Assembly (NCBI GenBank): GCA_037501455.1
Contig: CM074862.1
Location: 63,085,501 to 63,149,500, forward strand
Direction of reading: 5' to 3'
Origin: Lantana camara
Lineage: Eukaryota > Streptophyta > Magnoliopsida > Lamiales > Verbenaceae
DNA: 64,000 nt
Of the stretch, positions 12,280-23,874 are shown piece by piece. The translations under genes were made by a program, and so were the position numbers. The first letter of the stretch is position 1, and each line of letters starts with the position of its first letter. Below the pieces are notes generated by a model that did not search any database, had not been told where the DNA came from, and saw nothing but the letters and a program-made list of their open reading frames with translations.

Positions 12280-13335
12280 TTAAGGAGAGAGTTCCAACAA
12301 GAAAGGCAACAACCACAACAACAACAAGCGCAAGGGACAACTAGGCAAGCAACGAGCAAGTACCAAGAAGTAACAAAGAAGGAAAAGAGTGCAAAAGTGG
12401 GTTTTCCCCAATATAAATATGTATGAATGTGGTGCTATGAATGTAATTGCCTCGATTCTTGGGTTGATTTGGTCTCTAATTGGAAGCCTTTGATTCTTTC
12501 TTCTTTGCTTGTTAGCCCTCGAACGATCACACTCCGGGGACTTGTGCTCTGAAGACCCGCAAGCATAACATCTCTTTAACCGGATCCACCATCCTTCAAA
12601 GGTGTGGTTGGTCCCTCCACAATGAGGGCACGGTGGAAATTCTCTCTTGGACCAAGGAGTCTTCCGAAGCTTGGATTTCTTCTTGTTGCTTTTTTTCTTG
12701 GTTGGTGCACCTTGTCGACTCGATCCCTCTTCCAATTGTAGGTTAGAACACGATCCGGGCTCAAATGATTATTTCGGTGTATCTTCTTCATACTCTTTCC
12801 TTGCCATCCATCGGGTTTCAACCCGTAGTGCCTTCTCAATGGCTTGATTCCACGTACTTGTATCCCTTGCCATCAAGGCTTCTCTAAATTCCTCCCGAAG
12901 GTCCTCCATGAAGTTCTTAGACTTCAACCGATCATCACTTGTAAAATGTGGCACGTAGGCACCCAACCGTTCGAACTTCTCCAAATATTCCATAATGGTG
13001 TTATCTTCTTGTTTAAGAGCGAGAAATTCTTCAAGTCTTCGCTCTTGTAGAATGGCGGGTGTATACCTTCTCCTAAATTCCCGAACAAATACATTCCGTA
13101 TCAATGCTTCTCCCGTCGCCTCTAGTTGATGAGTAATTCTTGTCCACCATAAATTGGCTTGTCCTAGTAGAAGTAGGGCAACAAGGCGAACTTTGTTTTG
13201 AACTTCACATGGCCATACTCGGAATATCCCTTCTATCTCCGCGAGCCATTCCCCGGCCACAATATCATCACCTCTTCGGAAGTGTGAAGGGTTGAAAGTT
13301 CCAAATTCCCGGTACAAAGTTGCTATCGGATCCAT
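12280..13335 (-). pseudogene. gypsy gag of element B, with one in-frame stop
   Basis: The ATG at 13335 opens 188 residues of retrotransposon gag (MDPIATLYREFG; WLAEIEGIFRVWPCEVQNKV; ANLWWTRI; EFLALKQEDNTIMEYLEKFERL), the capsid protein. A TAA at 12769-12771 interrupts it. The same frame then runs on for 151 codons or more: a basic KKKSNKKKSK linker followed by two zinc knuckles. The second knuckle is intact (CYACGSSEHKSPEC). In the first the last cysteine is tryptophan (CPHCGGTNHTFEGW). The neighbouring region lacks pol, so particles would need enzymes from a relative. Confidence 0.85.
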
Positions 13336-13540
13336 AGGTGGTATCCTGAAAATCTCAAAATTTACAGTAGAGATATAGGTGCATATCGATTAGTTATGGC
13401 ATGTTCATGTGAACGATTAACACAATTAATAACAAATGAGTCATGTAAATGAGATGGTGAATGCAAACAAACACGTAATCCTAAGCCGAACAACCTAGAC
13501 AAACCCACACGACACTAGAGCTCCGGTTTTGCAACCAAGA

Positions 13541-13552
13541 GCTCTGATACCA
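13541..13552 (-). promoter_or_regulatory. element B primer binding site (initiator tRNA-Met)
   Basis: Minus-strand TGGTATCAGAGC lies 8 bases inside the right LTR edge at 13561, in the expected place for a minus-strand gypsy element. The 205 bases between it and the gag ATG hold no ORF. Confidence 0.88.
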
Positions 13553-13560
13553 CTTAGGGA

Positions 13561-16441
13561 TTTAACACCCCGGAGCGAAGGGCACCACATCCCCCCGCAC
13601 CATAGCCAAATGCGAGTAACGAAATGGAAACTCCGCACCCGCACCAAGCTACGGCGAACAGGGACAAACAAAAACCCACATGCTATCTAGGCGGTTTAAA
13701 CCCTCATTCAGAATGCGCAAAGAAACAAAAGCAAATGCGGAAGCATCAGGATCACAAATATACAAACATACATACCAACATTAATACAAATTATACATGT
13801 TATGCCTATCCAAGGCCAAATGAATCATAATTCATACAAAGCTTATACATAGTACCACACTTATACATATTATACGTAGTACCATATTTATACATAGTAC
13901 CAAAAATGGAAAGTAAAGATGCAAGGATGCAAAAGACTCCTCTAACAAACTTGAATGACTCAAAGTAAAAGACTACCGCCTAGCACGAACAGAAGACCTG
14001 CACTTGCAAACTCAAAAACAAAGGGGGAAAAGAAAACAACAAAGAGGGGTCAGTCCTAAAGACTGGTGGAGGGGCTAACACACGCACCCGTACATAAATA
14101 TAGAGGATAGCATATACAAAACTTAGAGTGTTCATGAACCGAGCGTGGTTTTTGCAATCCAAAATATTTTAACACGTGATAACATATATATAGAACAGGG
14201 GTTTAGGGCCCAAGGCCAAAATCAACCAATTTTATTAATTGAAAATCCGCTCCCGTTTCACAAACCATAGGCGGAAACAAAACACACACACACCACTCGG
14301 CGAGTACGAGTGCACAACCATCCTCCTTCACAAGGTAAAACTCGAAACATAACACAAACGAAGGCATAAAGCAAACACATACACATACCTCTTCTCCGGG
14401 GGATGGAAGGGTGGCCACCCTTCACATCCATCACTCTTATACGTCAGGGTCGTGAGTTTCATGACACTCACGCCCAAGGATTCCGTCCCCCACTAACCTC
14501 CTAGCGGGTTTCGGGTTGATCCTATCCAAGTGGAGTCCATACTCGGGAGTAACCCGACGGCCTGACGCCGTCCGGGGGCTATTTTGTACAAACTCTGGGG
14601 CCCAACACAAAAATCACGCACACTTATCACGCTTATAAAAAGGCTTATCTTTCAAAGCCAATCTCGCTGAAGCTTATCACATACACACACCAACCCCTTT
14701 TTCAAATAAAGGAACGAAAATATAGCTTACTTACACATAAAAGCATTTTTCAAACGTTTCATAGCAAAACGGCCAATTCCCACAAAATACATATCAAACA
14801 TGTATCTATATACATATGCCTATACATAGGTCGCATGCGGGCTTAAAACACAATTAGCGTTGTAGGTCGTGATAACTAAAAGAAACAAACCTCACCTTGC
14901 CTACCAAACCGGCGAAACAAACTCAAACCCTTCTAAGAGACCACCTCTTCAACCACGGGGCAAACCTAAAAGCAAAACAAAGGTCACAAGACAAACTTAG
15001 ACTCAAAATGAACCAAATAGACGCTCGGCCTATGCATATGGAAGCTAATGATTCATAAAGATTGAGATGAAGTAGCACTTAGATCACATGAGTTCATATT
15101 AGATCATATCAAATCATAATTCACATATTTCATGTCAAACAACTTCACAAAATTCGTGCAATACACATAACATGTTGTATAACACGTTAACAAATCATTC
15201 ATATCATAAAAGAATCAAAGAGATATTGCATGAGGCAAAGAAATAAGGTATTCAATCAAACACGTACGCTAGAGAGCAATTAGAGCTATCAAATCACATA
15301 TTGCACGTAAGAGCATCGAATTACTTCATAAATTGAATATAAGAATCATAACATATCATATTATAATATATAACAAGCCCTCATGTGTTTGAATTACGTA
15401 AACAAGGTAAAAGAGTGCAAGAAAGCTTCACACGGAGGAATTAAATGTTCATGCACGTACGTCACATTTACACTAATTAAACAAGGCCATAAAATTAAAA
15501 TAATTAATTAAACATATCATATACTAACATATTAACATATTGGGATCATAATTGAGGTGGGAGAAATCACTTAATAACACAAATGAAGCAAGAAACGAAC
15601 AACAAAACAAAATCGGAAACGAAACAAACATAATACACGAAACACACATCAAAAGAGAGGGGGTAATGGGGGTTAACAAACCGAAGGCAAAAGGGGCTAA
15701 CCCCCGTTAACAAGGTCAGGAAGCAAAGGTCTCCAGCAGCTATGGGGGTAATGGGCGTTACCCCCACAAAGCTTCCACAGGTTAACGCCCGTTAACGGGC
15801 CAAATCATCATCTTCCTCGCGCAGCAGCAGCTCTGTTCCTTCATTTCCATGGCAGCAGTAGCAAGGGCTCGTACACAGCAACAAAGTCAGCCAAAAGACA
15901 AGGAAAAACTAGCAAAAATATCACACAACAACCACCAAGCACGAACAAACAAAGGAGCAACAAGAATGAATGCAGGAGATGCACAAATTCAATCATTCAT
16001 CAAGCTTTCATGGAGTTCATCAATGGTGGTACGATTTTCAGCTTATTTTCCACAAAATTCATGCTTATAAATGAAACATATAAGTTATATAGATCACATA
16101 ACACTCATCAATTCAAGAAATGATCCAAGGAAATTGAAGAACTCATCAAATATATCATATGACCTAACTATTCATATCAATGATCTTAACTTGCTCTAAA
16201 CTTCATGAAAAGGAACAAAATCATATGCAAAAGAAAGTTAAGGATGGAGATCACAAATATGTACTCACCTTTCGAATTTGAGGAGAATCGGAGGTCGAAC
16301 GAGCAAGAAACTCCAAGTTGTGAATAGTGCCAACTCCTCTTCTCTTTTCTTCCCTTTTTCCTCTCGTTTTCTGCCCTTTCTTACTTTTCTTGGGTGCTGG
16401 TCCGAAATGAGAGAGGGAGGGATGGATAGAGGGTGAATAAG
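13561..16441 (-). repeat. element B right (5') LTR, first piece
   Basis: It matches the left LTR closely but starts TTTAACACC rather than TGTAACACC, so the terminal dinucleotide has mutated. At 16441 it breaks off after GAATAAG, where element C begins. It holds a ~690 bp stretch missing from the left LTR, which contains a cluster of TAAC/GTTA palindromes (15659-15800). Confidence 0.82.
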
Positions 16442-19438
16442 TGTAGCACCCCGAGCGTAGGGCACCACATCCCCCGCACTAGAGCCCAACACGTGTAGTG
16501 GAATGGAGAATCCGTACACGTATCGAACAATAGCGAATGGGAGACAAACAAAACTCACTCTCTAGCTAGGCGGCCTAACCCTCAATCAGAGTGCAAAATA
16601 GATCAAGATATAGCGGAAGCAATATAAGCAATTCATACAAAATTCCCCAAGATCACGTATATACATATCACATAGTTATAAGGTCATAATATCTCCAACT
16701 ACAAATTTACAATGCCCTTCCCGGGCTAAAATATTTCAAGTATCAAAGTATTCGGAAAAATAAGTTTCATAAACATAAGACATAAACCACTACGAATGCG
16801 ATAATGAAGACTCGAGCTATGAACCAAGTATGACTCGAAGATAAACTTGCCGCCTAGCTCGACTCCCACAAACCTGCAACTCAAAGAAGGGGAAACAGAA
16901 GGAAACAACAACGAGGGTTAGTCCTAATGACTAGTGAGGGGGCTACACACACACCCCCATAATACATATAGAGCAAAGCACTTAATCAAAATCCTAAAAG
17001 GATCCATGAACCGGGGATGGTTTTTGCAAACTAAATCATTTCCCGTGATAATAACTATATATAATTAGAAGAGGTAAGGGCCATAGGCCAAAATCACAAA
17101 TTTTAAGTTTTTAAGAATCCATTCCCGTTTCATAAATCATACGAATTCACACAACTCGGTGAGTATGAGTTATACCTCCAACTCCCACAAACAAAGATAT
17201 AATCAAAGCAAAATTCATAAACCATCCTTCTCCGGGTGATAGAAGGGTTGACGGCCCTAACTATCGGTCAAATTCACACGAAACAAGGTTAATTACATCC
17301 TTGAAACCTTCGGCGGTTGAATCCGCCGGCTCAAGAGAAACGCCCTTCCTCAACCTCCTAAGGTTAGGTGAGACTCTCAAAGGAAAGTGTTGATGGAAGA
17401 GCCCGGTGACCCCTCGGCCGTCCCGAGATACCATACCACTCTCTGGGCCCAAATCATATTTCAAAAATCATAATTTTCATAAACTTCTCTTTCAAAGTTC
17501 AAAGCTCGCTTACACACTCACACTTAACGAAAGGATTTCAAAACAAATGTAAAATAGTTTATATACTTATACAAATCGTTTTCAAAAGCTTATAACAAAG
17601 GGAACAAGTCCTCAAAGTACATAACATACATGTATTTAACCTATAGTATACATAACTCGCATGCGGGATTAAAAACATTTAGGGTTTTAGGTCATAATAT
17701 CTAAAAGAATAAAACCTCACCTTCCGAACACGTAGCAGTGACAAAAGAGAGCAAACCGGATGCCTAAGGGACAACCACGTCGTCAACAGGAGGATCAACT
17801 ACACAAACAAACAAGAACGGATACCCTTAGACTCAAAATGTACCACATAACATGTTCGGCAAATGTGAAAGCATGTGTATGATGCAAATGATATGAAAAT
17901 GAATTCATATATAAATTAAACAAGGTCACATTTTGGCATATAAGATCATATTTCATAAACGAGGACATAAAATGAAGAATAAATTCATAACAAATCATAT
18001 AACACATAATTCATCAAGTATATAATGTATAAGAAGTGAAAAAGGAGAAAGAAGTTCACGAAAAATGCAAACGAAGCGAATATAACACATCACATAAATG
18101 CAAGTCGAAACTGGGCCAAAATAGGGTCGCGGCCGCTACCAAAAATGAACTAAAAATGGTCGCAGTCGCTCCCATGGTCGCAGTCACGACCAAAAATGAA
18201 CTGGTCGCGATCGCGGCCGCGACGACTGGCGACAGCAATGCAAAAATAGCTTTTCAAGCCAAAAACACCACCAAAACCCATTCAAATTCGTGCAAACTCA
18301 AGATAGAACATATTAGGATCATAATATATCATATATTCACTCATTCCATGTCAAAATCCAAGCTAAACATCAAGATTCAAGTGAAGGAAAGCAAGAGATA
18401 TACATATCTTCAAGTTCATGCCAAAAACTCCAAAAACCTAAATTGAAACCTAAACATTCCAAAATTCTCATGCAAAATCAGACCATACACTTATATTATA
18501 ATGTCATAAGATCAATTAGGATACAAAAACTCCAACAAAACTCCAAGAGATCAAGCTATACTTTCAAAATTGGCAAAACCCTTACTATTCATAGAAATAT
18601 TCATATCTTGATCAAATCACCACCAAATTGAGCAAATAAGGTGTCTAAACAAAGAAGAGAAGATGGAGAAAATGATTTCCAAGCTTAAATTTCGAAAATG
18701 GAAGGATTTGATGTGGATTTGAGCTCAAAAGGTTGAATGGTGAATAGTATATTTTTGCTTCCTTCTTGGTCTCGGTTTTGTGCAGCTATTTCTCTCTTCT
18801 CTCCAAGGTTGGAACGAAATGAGGGGCTTATGGCTGATACAGGAGTATGTTAGGAGTATGTAGGGCCAAGTTTTATTTAATTTGGTCAAATATATCAAAA
18901 GTTATGAATAAAAGAGTGGACAAAGGTCTAAAATGGCATACGAGGTTTGTTTCGGTTAAATTTCGGAGGTCTAAATGAGCTTAGAAAAATATGAGGCTAT
19001 GTTTATTGAACCCGAATCATGGATATGAGTTCAACGGAGGTGATGAAATTCGAATCCGAATTCCCGAGCTCAAGTTGTGCTTCCCGGAACCCAAGGCGCA
19101 CTAAATACTCTTTAGCCTCCTTTAGGTTCCGTCTCCAAAAATAAAATCAAAAGACAAACCAAATAAATTCCAAAATATCAAACAAGCATATAGTCAAGTT
19201 CATAACTCAAGTAATTCACACATATCAAAAATTCCCAAGAAACGGAATTGGAATCGGACACGAATAGGGCAAAATTCCAAGCATAAGGGGTTAAACGTTC
19301 AAAACGAAATCATTCTTAAACCAAATAATTATCAAATATCCACATAAGAATTAATAAATATCAAGTATTCACGTAATTAATTAATTAAATCGCGCACATT
19401 ATAATATACCTGAAAGTCCGAACTATCGGGATGTTACA
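16442..19438 (-). repeat. element C 3' LTR, 3.0 kb
   Basis: Plus-strand edges are TGTAGCACCCCGAGC and GGGATGTTACA. The ends and several internal words resemble the element B LTR, but most of the sequence differs, so it is a separate family. It holds the AGTC stem-loop (16919-16933), the CTAGGCGG inverted pair (about 16566 and 16852) and a GGTCGC palindrome cluster (18125-18223). ORF-like stretches such as 18036-18446 are not supported as genes. Confidence 0.82.
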
Positions 19439-19454
19439 AACCTCCCTCCTTCAA
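19439..19454 (-). promoter_or_regulatory. element C polypurine tract
   Basis: Minus-strand GAAGGAGGGAGGTT directly precedes the LTR start TGTAACATCCC. The place and form are standard for gypsy plus-strand priming. Confidence 0.8.
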
Positions 19455-19466
19455 AAGGACCTGTCC

Positions 19467-22400
19467 TCAGGTCCGAAGCGAGGTCTTGAAAAGTTCCGGG
19501 TACAACTGTCACATTTTCTCCTCGGTTTCCCAAGTGGCTTCTTCGGATTTCTGATCACGCCACAAGACTTTTACCAAGGGAATTTGGCGGTTTCTCAATT
19601 CTTGTATCTTCCAATCTAAAACCTTAACCGGGTACTTCTTAATTGTCAAATCCGGCTCTAGTTGTACCTCTTTGACTGGAATTATAGAAGACTCATTGGG
19701 ATAGTGTTTCCGGAGCTGAGAGACATGGAAAACATTGTGTATCCCGGTCAAACTCGGTGGTAGATCAAGCCTGTAAGCTACTTCCCCAACTCGTTCAAGA
19801 ATCACAAAGGGGCCTAAGTAACGCGGGTTAAGCTTCCCGCCTTTACCAATCCGAGCAAACCCTTTCCTAGGAGACGCTTTTAGAAAAACCTTATCTCCCA
19901 CTTCAAACTCCAAGGGTCGTCTTCTTTTATACGCATAACTTTTCTGTCGGTCCTGAGCCGCCTTTAATCTCTGCTGAATCAATTTCACTTTCTCGATGGT
20001 ATTCTGAATCTCCACTGGTTTCTTAGCTCTATCAAGTTTACCATCCTTAGTCCATCTCGACTCATCAATATCCCAAAATAAAGGGGATCGACACTTCCTT
20101 CCATATAATGCCTCATACGGAGCCATACCAATCGAAGTCTGAAAACTATTATTATAAGCGAACTCGACCAAATCCAAATGCTCATCCCACGAGTCTTGAT
20201 AATCTAAGGTACAAGCACGAAGCATATCCTCCAGATATTTAATTAACCTCTCAGATTGTCCATCCGTTTGTGGGTGAGATGCGGTACTAAACTGAAGCTT
20301 CGTTCCCATACACTTCTGTAATTCCTGCCAGAAACTCGCTGTAAACCATGGATCCCTATCTGAAATAATACTAACCGGTGCACCATGCAATCTCACAATT
20401 TCTTTCCGGTACAACTTGGCCAACTTAGGCACTTTATCGGATATCCGGACCTTGAGAAAGTGAGCCAACTTCGAAAACCGATCAATTATGACCCAAATTC
20501 CATCGAAACCTCCTTTGGTCCTTGGCAAGTCGGACACGAAGTCCATCGTCACTTGCTCCCACTTCCATTCGGGAATTGGAAGTGGTTGGAGAGTTCCTCC
20601 CGGTTTCTGATGTTCAGCTTTCACCACTTGGCATGTTTGACACCTTCTTACGAAATTAGCCACATCTCTTTTCATGCCGTTCCACCAATACAAACTTCTT
20701 AAATCTCTATACATCTTGGTAGTACCGGGATGTACCGTATAAGCCGACTTATGCGCCTCATCCAACACCAACTGCTTAAATTCTTCTGGAACGTACACCC
20801 GAGCCTTAAACCGAAATAATCCCGAATCATCAAACCCGAATTTTGTTTCTGGATCAATCCTTGCCTTAGCCACCAATCTTTGAATTTCCAAATCATTAGA
20901 TTGAGCTTCGATCAATCTTTGTTTCAAATCCGGTTGTACTGAAATATTTGCCAAACGAGCCTCTGAAACCAAGAACACCGAACTCTGATTACTTGAACCT
21001 GTTTCCAAACTTGAAATACTAACTTTCCTACTCAAAGCGTCCGCAACCACATTACCCTTACCCGGATGGTACTGAATTCTGCAATCATAATCCTCAAGTA
21101 ACTCAACCCAACCTCTTTGCCTCACATTTAAATCCTTCTGTGTAAACAAGTAAGGCTTTGGTGGTCGGTGAAAACCTCAAAAGTAACCCCGTAAAGATAA
21201 TGTCGCCATTTCATCAAAGCAAAAACAACCGCAGCTAAATCCAAATCATGAGTGGGATAATTTCTCTCGTGGTCCTTTAACTTTCTTGAGGCGTATGCTA
21301 CTAACTTACCGTTCTGCATCAACACACAACCAAGCCCATCCTTCGATGCATCGGTGTAAACTGAGTAGCCTTCGGAACCCTTGGGCAGGGTTAAAACCGG
21401 TGCAGAAGTCAATCTTGCCTTAAGAGTTTGAAAACTCTTCTCACACGCCTCGTCCCACTCAAACTTAACTTCTTTCTTTGTTAACCGAGTCAACGGGGAT
21501 CCAATCTTCGAAAAGTCCATCACAAAGCGTCTATAATACCCCGCTAACCTTAGAAAACTTCTCACCTCTGATGCATTATTCGGCTGTTTCCATAACATAA
21601 CCGTTTCTATCTTCGTCGGATCCACTTCAACACCATTCCCTGAGATAAAGTGACCCAAAAAGGAAACCCGTTCAATCCAGAACTCACACTTGCTAAACTT
21701 GGCGAACAATCTATGTTCTCGAAGTGTTGACAACACTATTCTCAAATGCCGCGCATGATCTTCAACGGACCTCGAATACACCAGAATATCATCTATAAAG
21801 ATGACCACGAATTTATCAAGGTAAGGCCAGAATATTCGGTGCATCATATCCATGAACGCGGCTGGGGCATTAGTAAGACCAAAAGGCATGACCACAAACT
21901 CGAAATGCCCATAACGAGTGTTGAAACCCGTCTTTGGCATGTCTTCCTCCCGGATACGCAACTGATAATACCCCTGTCTTAAATCCAACTTAGAATAAAC
22001 ACACGAACCCTGAAGGAGATCGAACAACTCTTCAATGTGAGGAAGTGGGTATTTATTTTTAACAGTTAACCGGTTCAGCTCCCGGTAGTCAATACACATC
22101 CGCAATGTCCCATCTTTCTTCTTTACAAACAGGACAGGAGCACCCCACGAAGAAGTGCTCGGGCGAATGTAACCACACTTTAAGAGCTTATCAAGTTGCG
22201 CCTTCAGCTCCTTCAACTCTACTGGAGCCATCCTGTAGGGAGATTTCGCATAAGGTTCTGCTCCGGGACAGAGATCAATTACAAATTCGACGTCTCGATC
22301 CGGAGGTAAAGACCCCAAATTCTCCGGAAAAACATCGGGGAACTCCTTCATGATCTCTGTCTCCTCGAGCTTGGCCTGTTTATTCAAAAGATAGGCCACG

Positions 22401-22627
22401 TAACCCGTCGCACCATCCCGGAACAACTTACTTGCTTCCATAAAGGAAATAAACGGGCAAGCCTTCAATCTCTGACCCGCAAATACCGTAGAACCCAATG
22501 TCACCTTCTTAGTAAAACAATCCATCATGGCTCGGTGTCGAAACAACCAGTCCATCCCTAAAATTACCCCATATCTCTTGATAGGCATCTCAATCAAATC
22601 TGTCGGATACTCTTTATCTTCAACAAC
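19467..22627 (-). pseudogene. gypsy pol of element C: RT, RNase H, integrase, chromodomain
   Basis: Reading from 22627 down, it starts in the protease-RT linker (VILGMDWL). Reverse transcriptase follows with its catalytic FIDD box ([13 protein letters not shown]), then RNase H with YTDAS and FTDHQS. The acidic HDLEL motif reads HDLDL, a change at a catalytic glutamate. A small deletion near 21150 shifts the frame. The next ORF (21149 to 19509) holds the integrase HHCC finger (CQTCQ), D-D-E residues ([26 protein letters not shown]), [19 protein letters not shown] and a chromodomain-like tail (LVKVLWR...EEATWE). A TGA at 19509-19511 ends it 13 codons early; CGA to TGA would explain it. Confidence 0.9.
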
Positions 22628-22740
22628 AATAATCACATTGGCATTAAAATAACACATAATCGTATAATTAAATAATTTAAAGCGCAAAGAACTCTCTCGT
22701 AAAAGCGTACCTGGAATGGCTGGACGAGCGGGATGTTACA
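22628..22740 (-). repeat. element B right LTR, terminal piece
   Basis: The bases from AATAATCACATTGG to GGGATGTTACA match 10782-10894 of the left LTR with about five mismatches. This is the start of the B 5' LTR in sense direction. It is fused to element C pol; the ORF starting at 22687 begins inside it. Confidence 0.88.
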
Positions 22741-22928
22741 TTTACTACTTTAAGTTTAGACGTTTAAACGTCAAGTGTTTATAACCATTAGAAAGCTCTT
22801 TCGATACTCTTTCTTTTGCAATTTTTGTCATTTCAAATGAACACCTAGGGATTTTTCTAAGTTTTTACTATTATTTTCCTCTATTTTAGATTCATTTTAT
22901 TTAGAACATAATATATATATACATATGC
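22741..22928 (+). repeat. gypsy A 3' LTR, second piece
   Basis: It begins with the second TTTAC target copy and continues the sequence broken at 8095. It ends at 22928, where another LTR edge (TGTAACACCC) begins. No coding content. Confidence 0.6.
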
Positions 22929-23874
22929 TGTAACACCCAAGCGCAAGGTTCCACATCCCCCGCACCGAGACCCGACCCGCATATGAAATGGATAATCCAC
23001 ACACGAGCTAAGTCACGGCGAACGGGGACACACACACACTCTCTAGGCTAGGCGGCACTAACCCTTGAACCATAGATCAGAGTAAGGCAAATCATTAAAG
23101 CGGAAGCAATAACCAATCATATATTTATATACCATGAGCATTCGAGCTTTAAAATAGAATTCATGTACAATATTCACAAGCCATCACGGCTCAAAACATA
23201 TACGCTCCATAACCATATTCGAATACAAAATCATATATCAAAAGTATGCAAGTGAGAAGACAACTACAAGAGCTAGAAGTAAATGCAAGACCTATTGACT
23301 CGTATTCCCGCCTAGCTCCTTAACCTGCAAAAAACAACTGAAAAACAAACCGTGTTCAGTCCAAAGGGGACTGGTGGGTATAAAACAGGCATATTATATA
23401 AATATCGTAAAATTTAACATATACATGCAAGCTATAAACCCGTATGAAGTTTTAGAAGATTTCCCAAGTGGGTGAGACAAAGAAAGACATCCACGGGTTT
23501 ACAACTATCACATTCATTCATAATTAATCATAGGGTTTCAAGGCCCGGCGAGTGGGCGTGCACAATCTCCAACCTTCTCCTCGTGTATTCATAACATGAT
23601 CTATTAATTTTCATACATATCCTTCGTGCACATACATATCATGATCAAAACCATACATATACACCTTCTTCCTCCGGGTGGTGGACGGGTTTGCAAGACC
23701 CGGCCACCTCATACATAATAGCTAGTGAGGTACATGAATCCTCACAAGCCCGACTAGAGTTTCCTCGTCAAAACTCCTAACGAGGTCCGTTCCGTCGTAA
23801 ATTTGGTTGGAACTAGTGTATGGGATCACCGTCGGCCCTTGCCTACCCAGATCGCCACATACACTAAGTCCCTG
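22929..23874 (-). repeat. gypsy LTR fragment (3' part)
   Basis: It opens TGTAACACCCAAGCGC and shares the GCACC...GAAATGGAT block, the CTAGGCGG inverted pair (about 23046 and 23311) and the AGTC stem-loop (23357-23373) with the other LTRs here. It is cut at 23874 by element D. The rest of this LTR was not found with confidence; 37514-38112 is one candidate. Confidence 0.7.

Larger units (their letters stand above)
16442..22627 (-). mobile_element. element C: chromovirus gypsy, 5' half deleted
   Basis: Its 3' LTR (16442-19438), polypurine tract and pol (RNase H, integrase, chromodomain and reverse transcriptase, minus strand) are present. Gag, protease active site, primer site and 5' LTR are missing. 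Pol runs directly into the last ~113 bp of the element B LTR at about 22628. A deletion therefore removed the C 5' end together with roughly 485 bp of the B LTR. Confidence 0.82.
8096..22740 (-). mobile_element. element B: gag-only gypsy retrotransposon, nested and rearranged
   Basis: Left LTR (8096-10894), polypurine tract, a decayed stretch, gag (13335 to 12280), primer site and right LTR (from 13561) are in minus-strand order. The right LTR is broken at 16441 by element C and its last ~113 bases reappear at 22628-22740. TTTAC lies on both flanks (8091-8095 and 22741-22745). With gag but no reverse transcriptase or integrase, it resembles plant TR-GAG type non-autonomous elements; its pol seems to have been largely lost. 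Confidence 0.8.
4372..22928 (+). mobile_element. gypsy A: chromovirus 3' part, with nested insertions
   Basis: The recognisable pieces of this plus-strand element are the integrase C-terminal region (4372-4698 and 6990-7304), a polypurine tract (7315-7331) and a 3' LTR in two pieces (7332-8095 and 22741-22928). It was hit by the copia element at 4371/4372, by a copia solo LTR at 4699-6984 and by element B at 8096-22740. It is therefore the oldest layer of the left half. Its own right end cannot be placed and may be truncated at 22928. Confidence 0.75.

Noticed and set aside
18036..18446. 136-codon ORF in the element C LTR
   Set aside because: It lies wholly in the LTR and covers the GGTCGC palindrome cluster. 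Composition is Lys/Ala-rich without a domain, and the LTR has no coding role.
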